Shown here: one piece after another, positions 47,206 to 55,887 of the stretch | Numbering within the stretch: position 1 is the first letter of the stretch | Layout: each line of letters opens with the position of its first letter | Source: Paracoccus sp. IB05 | GTDB lineage: Bacteria > Pseudomonadota > Alphaproteobacteria > Rhodobacterales > Rhodobacteraceae | Direction of reading: 5' to 3' | Length of the DNA: 64,000 nucleotides | Assembly (NCBI RefSeq): GCF_016405985.1 | Contig: NZ_JAEFCF010000003.1 | Location: 151,292-215,291, forward strand | The notes under the pieces: model-generated | The model's database searches: none | Told to the model about the DNA's origin: nothing | The model's input: the letters and a program-made list of their open reading frames with translations, nothing else | Program-made: the position numbers and the translations under genes

Positions 47206-47251
47206 ATTGTCTCAATCCTGGCTCCGACCGCAGCTTCCCCCTTTCCGGGGG

Positions 47252-48979
47252 TCAGCGCTCAGAGGTCAGCGGCACCACCGCCAGATTGCCCGCAGGCCCC
47301 GAGACCCAGGCTGAAACCGGCACCGCCAACAACAGCCCCACCGCCACCGGCAGGAACCAGACGCTCAGGATGCCAAGCGCGATCATCCCGCTCAGCAGCA
47401 CGCCAAGCCCGGTCTCCCCGGCATGGAATTTCAGCAGCGCCTTCAGGGGGATCCGCCCCGACATATGCTGCGGCCAGCCGGTATCTGCCCCGGTCAGCGC
47501 CCGGAAGATGATCTTCGCATGGTGCAGCATCATCACCGGTGCCGACAGCACCGCCACCACCGTCTCGATCAGCAAGAGCTTCACGAAGCCGAGCCGCCGC
47601 CCCTTTGCCACGCCCACCCGGCGCAAATAATCCAGCACCCCGAAGGCCCGCGGCGCAAACAGAAGGAAGATCACCGTGCCTGCCAGCCAGATCTCCAGCT
47701 GATCCGTTGTCTGCCCCGTCCGCCCCTGATCCGCCATTGCCCAGAGGACCAGCATCACCAAAAGCAGCACCGAACCGATATAGGCCATCGCGCCCGAGAG
47801 GAAATGCAGCCGCGAGACCCAGTGCAGCCCCGGCACTTTCAAGAGCCGCATATGTTGCAGATTGCCCTGGCACCAGCGCGCATCCCGCTTGATATGGGCC
47901 AGCAGGTTCGACGGCGCCTCTTCATGGCTGTCGGCGGCTTCGGGGATGATCCGCACGCCCCAGCCGGCCCGGCGCAGCAAAGCCGCTTCGACAAAGTCAT
48001 GGCTCTGGATCACGCCCCCCATCGGGCGCGGACCCGGCAGATGCGGCAAGCCGCAATTGGTGGCAAAAGCCTTCATCCGCACCATCGCATTATGGCCGAG
48101 GAAATTGCCGTCAGACCCGGTCCAGATCGCAAAGCCACGACCATGCGGGCCGCCGTAAACCCGGCTCGCGAAGCTCTGCATACGCTGCCAGCGGCTTTCG
48201 CCCGCGCCGGTGATCGGCAGGCTCTGCGCCAGCGCGCAGCCGGGATCGGCGACCAGCGTGTCCGCCAGCGTCAGCACCGTCTCGCGCCCCATCACCGAAT
48301 CCGCATCAAGGATCAGCGCTGCATCATAGGCCGCGCCCTGACGGGTGATCCAGTCCCGCACATTCCCTTGTTTATAATCGGTATTCTTCAGCCGGTGGCG
48401 ATAGGTGATCGCCAGATCCGGGCGGCTCGCGGTCAGTTTCGCGACCATAGCCGCCTCGTCCAGCGCCGCCCGCCCGTTGCGGGTATCCGACAGCACATGC
48501 AGCGAAAAGCGATGCGCATGGCCCGGCGCCCGCAGGCTGTCCAGCAGCGCCACCGACGGCGCCAGCGTCGCTTCCGGATCCTCGCCATACATCGGCAAAA
48601 GGATCGCGATCCGAAGGCCAGGGGCCGCCGCATTGGCCTTTGCCGGCGCGCGCCAGAACAGGCCAAAGAAAGACGATACGACCGACATCGCCATCCAGAA
48701 CACGGCAAAGCCCGACAGAGCCGCCAGCAGCAGATCGGCCGGCGCAAAGATGCCATCCGCCGCCAGCACCGTGCCGGTCATATAGCCAAAGCCAATCGCA
48801 AAGGGCGGCGGCACCAGCAGCACAGCGGCACGGGCCAGCCGCGAATGGCTGCGGATCGGCCCGCCGGCGCGCGAGGCCGGGTCATGCGAGGGCCGGTCGA
48901 GCAGCTGGTCAGGCATCGACAACGGCGCCGGCAGCGTGACCGGGCGGAAGCCATATTGCGGACGAAAGGCACGAGACAT
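47252..48979 (-). CDS. opgH: Glucans biosynthesis glucosyltransferase H
   Basis: A 575-residue membrane glycosyltransferase that builds the beta-1,2-glucan backbone of osmoregulated periplasmic glucans from UDP-glucose. Two N-terminal helices (around 40-90) lead to a GT2 cytoplasmic domain: ILLPMYGEDPEATLAPSVA, ALILDADSVMGRETVL (DXD), QSLP, WCQGNLQH (the QxxRW-type end reads DARWCQGNLQH). Several helices follow. The ATG at 48979 is two bases beyond the opgG stop. It shares the operon with opgC and opgG. Confidence 0.9.
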   Translation of the reverse strand: MSRAFRPQYGFRPVTLPAPLSMPDQLLDRPSHDPASRAGGPIRSHSRLARAAVLLVPPPFAIGFGYMTGTVLAADGIFAPADLLLAALSGFAVFWMAMSVVSSFFGLFWRAPAKANAAAPGLRIAILLPMYGEDPEATLAPSVALLDSLRAPGHAHRFSLHVLSDTRNGRAALDEAAMVAKLTASRPDLAITYRHRLKNTDYKQGNVRDWITRQGAAYDAALILDADSVMGRETVLTLADTLVADPGCALAQSLPITGAGESRWQRMQSFASRVYGGPHGRGFAIWTGSDGNFLGHNAMVRMKAFATNCGLPHLPGPRPMGGVIQSHDFVEAALLRRAGWGVRIIPEAADSHEEAPSNLLAHIKRDARWCQGNLQHMRLLKVPGLHWVSRLHFLSGAMAYIGSVLLLVMLVLWAMADQGRTGQTTDQLEIWLAGTVIFLLFAPRAFGVLDYLRRVGVAKGRRLGFVKLLLIETVVAVLSAPVMMLHHAKIIFRALTGADTGWPQHMSGRIPLKALLKFHAGETGLGVLLSGMIALGILSVWFLPVAVGLLLAVPVSAWVSGPAGNLAVVPLTSER

Positions 48980-48981
48980 GT

Positions 48982-50583
48982 TCAGGCCACCCAACGATAA
49001 AGCCAGACTTCACCAACCATGGTCACGCCACCGCGCCACAGCTCTACCCGCAGTTCCACCGGTTTGTCCTCCGGCAGGATCAGCGTCACATCGACCCGCA
49101 TTCCGCCGGTCGCCTCATTCCTGTGGATCAGCGTGCCGGTCACGTCTCCGGCCGAGGCCGTGACCCGCGCCTCCAGCGCGCCCGGATCAGAGCCGAGCGC
49201 CGGATGCGCCTCATAATCAATCGCGAACATACGGCCCGCCTCGAAGACCCGGTCGCCCTGACGGGACGCAATCACACGCGCTTTTTCGCCATCGACCGGC
49301 GGCGCGCCATCGGCCCAGTAAAGGCGATAGGCGAAACGGTTTTCCGATCCGGCCTCCATCGGCGCCTCGGGGCGCCAGAAGGCGACGATATTGTCATAGA
49401 TTTCCTTATCCGCCGGGATCTCGACCAGCACGACCGAGCCCTTGCCCCAGTCGCCTTTGGGTTCGACCCACAAGGAGGGCCGGCGCTCATAATGCGCGGC
49501 AAAGTCATTATAACTGCCCGGATCACGCGCGCGCTGCATCAGGCCAAACCCGCGCGGGTTCTCATCGCTGAACCAGGAGGTCTCCACCGATTTCGGGTTG
49601 TTGAGCGGGCGCCAGAGCAGATCGCCCAAGCCGGTCGCGACCAGCAGCCCGTCGCTGTCATGCACGCCTTCGCGGAAATCATCAAAGGCGATCCGGTTCA
49701 TATCATTGAACAGGAACATCGACGTCCCCGCCGCCAGACCCGTCGCCGTCAGCGTGACGCGCGGGAAGACAACGGCCTCGATATCCATCGTGGTCACATC
49801 GCCCTTGCGGATCGCGAAACGGTAAGCGCCGGTCAAAGACGGGCTGTCCATCAGCGCCCAGACCACCGCCTCTTCGTCATGCAGCTTGCCCTCTTCGATC
49901 CAGAAGCGGCGGAACTGCGGAAATTCCTCGGGCTGATCCGGCGCCGCGGTGTTCAGCGCAAAACCACGCGCCGAAAGCCCGTATTGCTGGCCTTTGGCCA
50001 CCGCGCGGAAATAGGTCGCGCCCTGAAAGACGGCATATTCCTGGAAGGTGCCCCTGGTCTCGATCTCGCCCGTCAGGCGGAAGCCCGAAAACCCGGTGCC
50101 GGTCTCGGGCAGTTCGGGGAAACGGTCGGTGCGGACAAAGAGGTCGTAATCGAACAGGATCGCGCGCGCCTCGCCCCGGGCGACGGCGAAAATCTCGACC
50201 GGGAAATGCTGATAGAGGCCGGCCACGAACATTTCCGCCCGGACCGGGCTGTCGGTCGCACCGTAAAGCGCATGTTTGCCATCGAACCAGATCTCACGGA
50301 TCTGGTCATAGGTCAGGCCCTTCCATTCCGGTGAAATCTCGGTCGGGGGCGCATAGGGCTGTTCGGCCATGGCGCGGGCCAGCGCCTCGACCATACCATC
50401 GGCAAAGGGCTCGGCCGCGCCGAGCTTCACGCCTTCGGGGGTGACAATCCCGCCCTCGGGCAGCTCTTCGGCCCGCCCTGCCCGCGGCAGCACGCCGGCC
50501 GCCGCCATGGCCAGCACGAGGCCAAGCGCCCCACGCCGGTTCAGCGCGGCCGAAGTGAGGAAATCGGAAACGGTCCTGGTCAT
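48982..50583 (-). CDS. opgG: Periplasmic glucan biosynthesis protein OpgG
   Basis: A 533-residue periplasmic protein. The N-terminal LNRRGALGLVLAMAAAGVLP is a signal peptide (Tat-like RR in NRRGAL, though not a canonical motif). The MdoG domain begins near 60 with EALARAMAEQPYAPPTEISP, LTYDQIREIWF and LYQHFPVEIFAV and ends in the immunoglobulin-like part. OpgG shapes or releases glucan chains made by OpgH, probably adding branches. It overlaps the opgC stop by four bases and leads into opgH. Confidence 0.9.
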   Translation of the reverse strand: MTRTVSDFLTSAALNRRGALGLVLAMAAAGVLPRAGRAEELPEGGIVTPEGVKLGAAEPFADGMVEALARAMAEQPYAPPTEISPEWKGLTYDQIREIWFDGKHALYGATDSPVRAEMFVAGLYQHFPVEIFAVARGEARAILFDYDLFVRTDRFPELPETGTGFSGFRLTGEIETRGTFQEYAVFQGATYFRAVAKGQQYGLSARGFALNTAAPDQPEEFPQFRRFWIEEGKLHDEEAVVWALMDSPSLTGAYRFAIRKGDVTTMDIEAVVFPRVTLTATGLAAGTSMFLFNDMNRIAFDDFREGVHDSDGLLVATGLGDLLWRPLNNPKSVETSWFSDENPRGFGLMQRARDPGSYNDFAAHYERRPSLWVEPKGDWGKGSVVLVEIPADKEIYDNIVAFWRPEAPMEAGSENRFAYRLYWADGAPPVDGEKARVIASRQGDRVFEAGRMFAIDYEAHPALGSDPGALEARVTASAGDVTGTLIHRNEATGGMRVDVTLILPEDKPVELRVELWRGGVTMVGEVWLYRWVA

Positions 50584-51842
50584 GCCTTGGCTCCCTGAGA
50601 CGGCACGACGCGGCCGGCCTCATGTATACTCGGCGCCGGGGCCGGCACCGGATCAGGTGCGGCAACAGCGCTCATATGACGTTTCCAGCCCTGCCCCTTG
50701 AACCAGGCGGCGATACGCGCCGTCAGCCAGATCAGCAGGAGGCCGGTGAAATTGATGGCCGGGGTCACGATCACGCCCGGTCCGAAAAGATAGAGAAAGG
50801 CACCCAGCACCCGCGCCAGCACCATCGAAACCGCGAAAACCGCCAGCGATTGCCGCCCGATATCGGTGACCAGGCCAACAAGGCGCGGCCAGTCGGCGGC
50901 AAGGCCGCGCAGCCTTGCGCCCTTTTCGCCCGCCAGCGCCCAGGCGAGATAGGCCAGCGCCAGGAAATGCACATAGCGCAACAGGCCAAAGCCGGTCTTG
51001 TCGTAAAGCAGGCGCCATTCATTGCGCCAGTCCTGCAGGATCGTGGATTTGCCGATCACCACATGCCAGGCGAAGGGCACGGTCAGGATCACGATGGCCA
51101 GCGCCAGCACCACCAGCTCACGCCGCAGAGGGGGCGCCGGGATCCAGCCCGACATCAGTGCGAAACCGGTAAAAAAGACCAGCTGCCAGGCGAAGGGGTT
51201 GAAGAACCAGGGCCGGGTCGAATTGTTCACGAACCACCATTCCGCCGGCAGCCAGAGGCTGCCCGTGGTGCCGCAAAGCCAAAGCACGACCGAGGCCGCC
51301 AGCGCCAGGCGCGGATCGATCTTTGCCAGCGCGACCATCACCGGAACCAGCGCGAGCAACACCATATACATCGGCAGAATGTCGAAATAATTCGGCACAT
51401 AGGTCAGCGTCATCAACCCGAAGAAATTCGACGCGGTGTTTTTCAGGAAGGGGTAGAGGTTCAGCGAGCCGACCTCATCGCGGGGAAAGATCCCCGACAT
51501 ATTCAGGGACAGCATCGCGAAAACGGCGACGAGGAAGACGCCGATATGAACCCAATAGACCTGCCAGATGCGGTAAAAGATACGCCCTGTCCCGATCAGC
51601 CAGCCGGCGCGGTGAAAGATCACGCCATAAGCCAGCGCCGAGGCCATGCCCGAGCAGAAAACGAATATCTCGGTCGAATCCGAGAATCCGAACCGGCCCG
51701 GCATCCAGAGGGTCCAGGGGTTATCGGTGATATGGGCGATGAGGATGACGATCATCGCGAGGCCGCGGAAAAAATCCAGCCTTATGTCGCGTTCACGCCG
51801 CTCACCGCCGTCAGCTCTGGCGGTCACTGGTTTGTCGCTCAC
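50580..51842 (-). CDS. opgC: OpgC-type membrane acyltransferase (glucan succinylation)
   Basis: A 420-residue polytopic protein of the OpgC/acyltransferase-3-like type. The start RDIRLDFFRGLAMIVILIAH carries the family His motif. About ten helices follow, including HIGVFLVAVFAMLSLNMSGI and WLTARIAAWF. It succinylates or otherwise substitutes periplasmic glucans. The start is taken as the GTG at 51842 with AGAGG six bases upstream; a GTG at 51857 is possible. It leads the opgC-opgG-opgH operon. A 285-base AT-mixed upstream gap follows with no gene. Confidence 0.82.
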   Translation of the reverse strand: MSDKPVTARADGGERRERDIRLDFFRGLAMIVILIAHITDNPWTLWMPGRFGFSDSTEIFVFCSGMASALAYGVIFHRAGWLIGTGRIFYRIWQVYWVHIGVFLVAVFAMLSLNMSGIFPRDEVGSLNLYPFLKNTASNFFGLMTLTYVPNYFDILPMYMVLLALVPVMVALAKIDPRLALAASVVLWLCGTTGSLWLPAEWWFVNNSTRPWFFNPFAWQLVFFTGFALMSGWIPAPPLRRELVVLALAIVILTVPFAWHVVIGKSTILQDWRNEWRLLYDKTGFGLLRYVHFLALAYLAWALAGEKGARLRGLAADWPRLVGLVTDIGRQSLAVFAVSMVLARVLGAFLYLFGPGVIVTPAINFTGLLLIWLTARIAAWFKGQGWKRHMSAVAAPDPVPAPAPSIHEAGRVVPSQGAKA

Positions 51843-52144
51843 GTCTCGCCTCTGCACCCTGTGCTGGCTGGCGGGCCTTGCGGGTCAGGACGTCCTGACT
51901 GCCGGTTCCCGTCTTGCTGGGCGATCCTTTTGCCTCAGGGCGCGAATCGAGTATTTCGCACTTGCAGCATTGGGATCATCGGGCGATTCGATACTGCCGC
52001 GACACATTTCCTTCAACTGATAAGTGTTTGAAAACACCGGTTCGTGCGGGAAACCACGACCCCGGGGCACGTCTTTGTGCAGCTTTCCGCCGATGGGGCG
52101 GTTGCTGCCTCTGCAAAAAAGATGTGATGGAACCGTTTCCCGGG

Positions 52145-53569
52145 TCAGGTACCGCAAAAAGTCACATATCGCCCAAAACCCTGCGGCGCGGGCAGCATGT
52201 AATATTCCGCCTCTTCCCACGGGTTTTGCACCGCAGCCAGCAGCGAACGGAAGGGCGCGAGGTCGCCCTCGGTCGCCGCCGCGAGCGCCTCTTCGACCCG
52301 GTGATTGCGCGGGATCACCGCCGGATTGGCGGCCCGCAGCTGCGCCGCCGCCCCGGGCGCAAGCCGCGCCTGCCAGCGTGGCAGCCAGGCCTCCATCTTC
52401 GTGAAATCCCCGAACAGCGCTTTCAGCGGCACCGGATCGCCCTCAACCAGGGTGGCAAGGCGGCGGAAGGTCAGGGTCCAGTCCGCACCGGTCATCGCGG
52501 TCAGCAGATCGTCGATCAGCGCGCCATCCGCGTCATCCTCGCCCGAAAGCGCCAGTTTGCGCCGCATCACCCGCAGCCATTCGCGCCGGTAAAGCCCCGC
52601 GATCCCTTCAAGCCGGGTGTTCAGCAGCTCTACCCCCGCCGCCTCATCCCCGGCGATCAGCGGAAGCAGGCATTCCGCCAGCCGCGCGAGATTCCAGGCA
52701 AGGATCAGCGGCTGATTGGCCCAGGCATAGCGGCCCTGGCGGTCGATCGAGGAAAACACCGTGCCGGGGGCAAAGGCCTCCATGAACGCACAGGGGCCAT
52801 AGTCGATGGTCTCGCCCGAGATCGCCATATTGTCGGTATTCATCACGCCATGGATGAAGCCAAGCCCCATCCATTCGGCGATCAGCGCGGCCTGGCGGGC
52901 GCAAACCTGATCAAAGAACGCGAGGTAACGCTCTGGCGTGTCGGGGATTTCCGGATAATGGCGGCGGATCGCGTAATCGGCGAGCGCGCGCAGCCTCTCG
53001 TTGTCACCACGCGCGGCGAAATACTGGAAAGTGCCGACCCTTATATGGCTTGCCGCCACCCGCGCCAGAACCGCGCCGGGCAAGAGCGCGCCATCGCGCG
53101 CGATGCGCTCGCCCGTGGTTGTCACCGCCAGCGCCCTGGTCGTGGGCACGCCAAGCGCCGCCATCGCCTCGGAAATCAGATATTCGCGCAGCATTGGCCC
53201 AAGGGCTGCCTTGCCATCCGCGCCACGCGAAAACGGGGTGCGGCCCGAGCCTTTCAGCTGCAAATCCCAAAGCCGCCCGTCCGGCCCCCGGATCTCGCCC
53301 AGAAGATGCGCCCGCCCGTCGCCCAGAGCCGGAGAAAAGCCGCCGAACTGATGCCCGGCATAGGCCAGCGCCGCAGGATCCGCGCCTTCCGGCACCGTGC
53401 CCCCTGAAAACCATGCCGCGCCCTCGTCCCGCAACTCAGTCAGTTCCAGACCCAGGGACCTTGCAAGTGAGTCATTCAGCACGATCAGGGCAGGCGACGG
53501 CGCCACATCCGGCATATGACGCAGGAATGTGCCCGGAAGCTCGGTCAGATAGCTGTGGTGAAGCTGCAT
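52145..53569 (-). CDS. selO: Protein adenylyltransferase SelO (YdiU/UPF0061)
   Basis: A 474-residue pseudokinase-fold enzyme that transfers AMP to Ser/Thr/Tyr residues. YAGHQFGGFSPALGDGRAHL (residues about 70-90), LQLKGSGRTPFSRGADGKAA and the DNMAISGETIDYGPCAFME segment (about 246-264) hold the ATP- and metal-binding residues seen in SelO. The selenocysteine or Cys found at the C-terminus in many SelO proteins is present in the final YVTFCGT. ATG at 53569 is the start. Single-gene unit; its 5' side faces a terminator at 53624-53646. Confidence 0.93.
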   Translation of the reverse strand: MQLHHSYLTELPGTFLRHMPDVAPSPALIVLNDSLARSLGLELTELRDEGAAWFSGGTVPEGADPAALAYAGHQFGGFSPALGDGRAHLLGEIRGPDGRLWDLQLKGSGRTPFSRGADGKAALGPMLREYLISEAMAALGVPTTRALAVTTTGERIARDGALLPGAVLARVAASHIRVGTFQYFAARGDNERLRALADYAIRRHYPEIPDTPERYLAFFDQVCARQAALIAEWMGLGFIHGVMNTDNMAISGETIDYGPCAFMEAFAPGTVFSSIDRQGRYAWANQPLILAWNLARLAECLLPLIAGDEAAGVELLNTRLEGIAGLYRREWLRVMRRKLALSGEDDADGALIDDLLTAMTGADWTLTFRRLATLVEGDPVPLKALFGDFTKMEAWLPRWQARLAPGAAAQLRAANPAVIPRNHRVEEALAAATEGDLAPFRSLLAAVQNPWEEAEYYMLPAPQGFGRYVTFCGT

Positions 53570-53623
53570 CGCACGGTCCCCTTAAAATCCAGTACAAAAG
53601 ATAGGGGTTTGGCGGGCAATGAA

Positions 53624-53646
53624 AAAGGCCCCCTGAGGGGGCCTTT
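53624..53646. terminator. Terminator between selO and the small secreted protein gene
   Basis: Perfect ten-base stem AAAGGCCCCC (53624-53633) with GGGGGCCTTT (53637-53646), loop TGA, followed on the minus strand by TTTTTC. It closes the minus-strand gene at 53690-54064. Confidence 0.92.
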
Positions 53647-53689
53647 GACACGCCGGGACCGGGTCACGATCCCTGACCAGTCGGGGCGA

Positions 53690-54064
53690 TCAGCCGCCCA
53701 TCTGGGCCGAAGCCGCAACGACAGCATCCGCCATCTGCTTGCACATATCGGCAATGCTGCTGCCCTGGGCTTCCGCCGCCGCCAGATCCTGCTCGACGCC
53801 GCCGACCGAGAGCTTGCCCTCTTTGCCTTTGGCATAGGCTTCGTCGCCTTTGGTGGCATCGGTCGCTGCCGGCAGCAGCGCCATCATCTTGGTCTGAGCC
53901 TCGACGGCCGCGCCATCGGTGTGACCCTCGGCCTGGCAGTATTCCAGCAAACCAAGCTGATTGCGCGCCGCAGCCACGGCGTCATCCATCGTTTGCGCCA
54001 TCAGCGGCGCGGCAAAAAGAGAAGCCACCAGAGCAGCCGAAGACAGGACCAGAGACTTACGCAT
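53690..54064 (-). CDS. Small secreted protein, possibly ESAT-6-like pore-forming family
   Basis: A 124-residue protein with a signal peptide (VLSSAALVASLFAAPLMAQT, cleavage near residue 23). The mature part is helical and Ala-rich, with two cysteines (YCQAEGH and DMCKQM). I associate RNQLGLLEYCQAEGHTDGAA with the Rhodobacteraceae proteins labelled pore-forming ESAT-6 family, but this is memory-based and unproven. The ATG at 54064 is chosen over the upstream frame. It has a clean terminator at 53624. Confidence 0.55.
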   Translation of the reverse strand: MRKSLVLSSAALVASLFAAPLMAQTMDDAVAAARNQLGLLEYCQAEGHTDGAAVEAQTKMMALLPAATDATKGDEAYAKGKEGKLSVGGVEQDLAAAEAQGSSIADMCKQMADAVVAASAQMGG

Positions 54065-54196
54065 ATCAAACTCCACAATTGGGATCATTGCTGCGGCACA
54101 AAACAGGGCCGCCACGCAAAGAGCAAGTTCTCATCGCGCGGCGGCCGCGGCAAGGCAAGAACCTGCTGAAATTCAAGATGAAACGGCGGGATTTCG

Positions 54197-55111
54197 CTAC
54201 TTGACCAATTCCGGAGAGACGACCCGACGGGTGTGGAAATCGCTTTGACCAAGGAAATCGACAAAGGCCCGGAGCGCCGCCCCCATATTGCGCGAGCTGG
54301 GCCAGATCACACTCACCGGCAGTTCCGGCAGGCCGTAATGCGTCAGGATCGGCACCAGCCGCCCCGCTGCCAGATCCGCCGCGACCTGAAAGCCGACCGT
54401 CAGCGCGACCCCCTGCCCGTCCAGCGCCGCCGTGCGGATCATATCGCCGTTATTGGTCGAGAATGCCGGCGTCACCTTCTGATGGATCACCTCATTGCCG
54501 CGACGGAACGGCCAGGTGCCGGCACTTTTCGTATTGGTGTAATAGAGAATGCGATGTTCGCTCAGATCGGCGGGATCTGTCGGCGTGCCATGTTCGGCAA
54601 GATAATCCGGTGAGGCGACCAGCACCGTATCGACCTGGCACAGATGCCGGGCCCGCATGCTGCTGTCATCCAGCACCCCCACCCGGATGGTGGCATCAAA
54701 CCCCGCTGCAACCGGATCAACACAGCCATCATCAAGCGAAAGATCCAGCCGCACATCGGGATAGGCTTCCATGAAGCGCATCACATGCGGGTTCAGAACC
54801 TGAAGCGTGAACGTGACCGGCGCGCCGATCCGCAGCTTGCCCGCCACCATTCCGACGCCCTGACGGACGGAATCATCGGCGTCATCCAGATGTTGCAGGA
54901 TTTCGCGTACCTGTTCGAAATAAGAACGCCCCAGCTCCGTCGGGCTGAGCGAGCGGGTTGACCGGGTCAGGAGCTGCGCCCCAAGCCGCGCCTCCAGATC
55001 CGAGACATATTTGCTGACAAGGCTGCGCGAGACCCCCATCCGCCTGGCAGCCCCCGCAAAGCTGCCCTCTTCGATAATATGAACATAAGTGCGCAGAACT
55101 GCCGTATCCAT
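54197..55111 (-). CDS. LysR-family transcriptional regulator
   Basis: A 304-residue LysR protein of the CrgA/YafC-like type. The helix-turn-helix at residues 1-60 (MDTAVLRTYVHIIEEGSFAG, VSRSLVSKYVSDLEARLGA) is complete, and the effector domain follows (LRIGAPVTFTLQVLNPHVMR, GVALTVGFQVAADLAAGRLV). It usually regulates a neighbouring gene. Here the only nearby candidates are the small secreted proteins on either side. Inducer unknown. Confidence 0.88.
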   Translation of the reverse strand: MDTAVLRTYVHIIEEGSFAGAARRMGVSRSLVSKYVSDLEARLGAQLLTRSTRSLSPTELGRSYFEQVREILQHLDDADDSVRQGVGMVAGKLRIGAPVTFTLQVLNPHVMRFMEAYPDVRLDLSLDDGCVDPVAAGFDATIRVGVLDDSSMRARHLCQVDTVLVASPDYLAEHGTPTDPADLSEHRILYYTNTKSAGTWPFRRGNEVIHQKVTPAFSTNNGDMIRTAALDGQGVALTVGFQVAADLAAGRLVPILTHYGLPELPVSVIWPSSRNMGAALRAFVDFLGQSDFHTRRVVSPELVK

Positions 55112-55295
55112 AACACGTACCCGGTTTCCGGTGATTTATATGTGCAGGACTTAGGCATGCCGGGGCCTTCCGACAACCGGAGACCACGCGTCACATCTGT
55201 GCGGCAGAGCGCGAATTTCACATCAATGTTACTGTTTAAAGACGTCAGATCATGCGCGGCGCGGATACCGGCCCTTTGCCGCCCTCTTATTTAAG

Positions 55296-55327
55296 AAAGG
55301 GGCAGCTGCTGGTGCAGCTGCCCCTTT
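55296..55327. terminator. Terminator of the 79-residue secreted protein gene
   Basis: Perfect 14-base stem AAAGGGGCAGCTGC (55296-55309) with GCAGCTGCCCCTTT (55314-55327), loop TGGT. On the minus strand it is followed by CTTAAATAAG. It is the longest perfect stem in the window. Confidence 0.9.
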
Positions 55328-55360
55328 CGCCATCCGGCCGCTTTGCGCCCGGAACCGGGC

Positions 55361-55600
55361 TCAGCCACGGCCTTTGCTGGTGTCGCGCGGACCAGCCGGG
55401 ATTTTGGTCACTTCAACCGGGGTCGAGCGTTCCAGACCCAGCTGATGCATCTCTTTGCTGGATTTGATCTGGGCCGCCGGCACTTCGACGATTTCCGGAG
55501 CAGCGCGGGTGATTTCCGGAGCCGGCAGAGCAGCCAGGGCGAACTGGCTCGAAGCGGCGATGAGGGCTGCAGCGGTGGCGATGGTAGCGAAGCGTTTCAT
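55361..55600 (-). CDS. Small secreted protein of unknown function
   Basis: A 79-residue protein with a signal peptide (RFATIATAAALIAASSQFAL, cleavage near 23). The mature 55 residues are Pro/Glu/Lys-rich (EITRAAPEIVEVPAAQIKSS) with no cysteine and no recognisable domain. AAGGACAATAAA before the ATG at 55600 is a good ribosome binding site, and the 14-base terminator supports a real gene. Function unknown. Confidence 0.65.
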   Translation of the reverse strand: MKRFATIATAAALIAASSQFALAALPAPEITRAAPEIVEVPAAQIKSSKEMHQLGLERSTPVEVTKIPAGPRDTSKGRG

Positions 55601-55786
55601 TTTATTGTCCTTTCGGTTTTTTCGTGACGCTGTTCTGCGTCGGATGAGAGGGATATAGACCTGCGTATCCGCTAACATCAGGCCCGCTTTTTCGACATCT
55701 GTGTTCATCTATGCTGATCAATGCCGCAGCGCAGAAGCTGTCCTGGCCCTGCGTGCCCTCGGTATCTGCGGGCCGGGAGACCGAAA

Positions 55787-55804
55787 TCGTCATGCTTTTG
55801 TTAC
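55787..55804 (+). promoter_or_regulatory. Possible Pho box upstream of the PstS-like gene
   Basis: TCGTCAT (55787-55793) and TTGTTAC (55798-55804) form a direct repeat with a four-base spacer, as in PhoB half-sites (consensus CTGTCAT). They match it at five and four of seven positions. The gene start is 84 bases downstream. Confidence 0.4.
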
Positions 55805-55887
55805 ACAAATGCAGGATTGCCGTTACCGAACCCGCATATTCCGGCTGGCGAAGGCCGACTCGCCGGTCTGCACATCAGGAGTGATCC

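Noticed and set aside
49123..50334. 403-codon open frame antisense to opgG
   Set aside because: OpgG is well supported on the minus strand; the antisense frame lacks motifs and is a GC-bias shadow.
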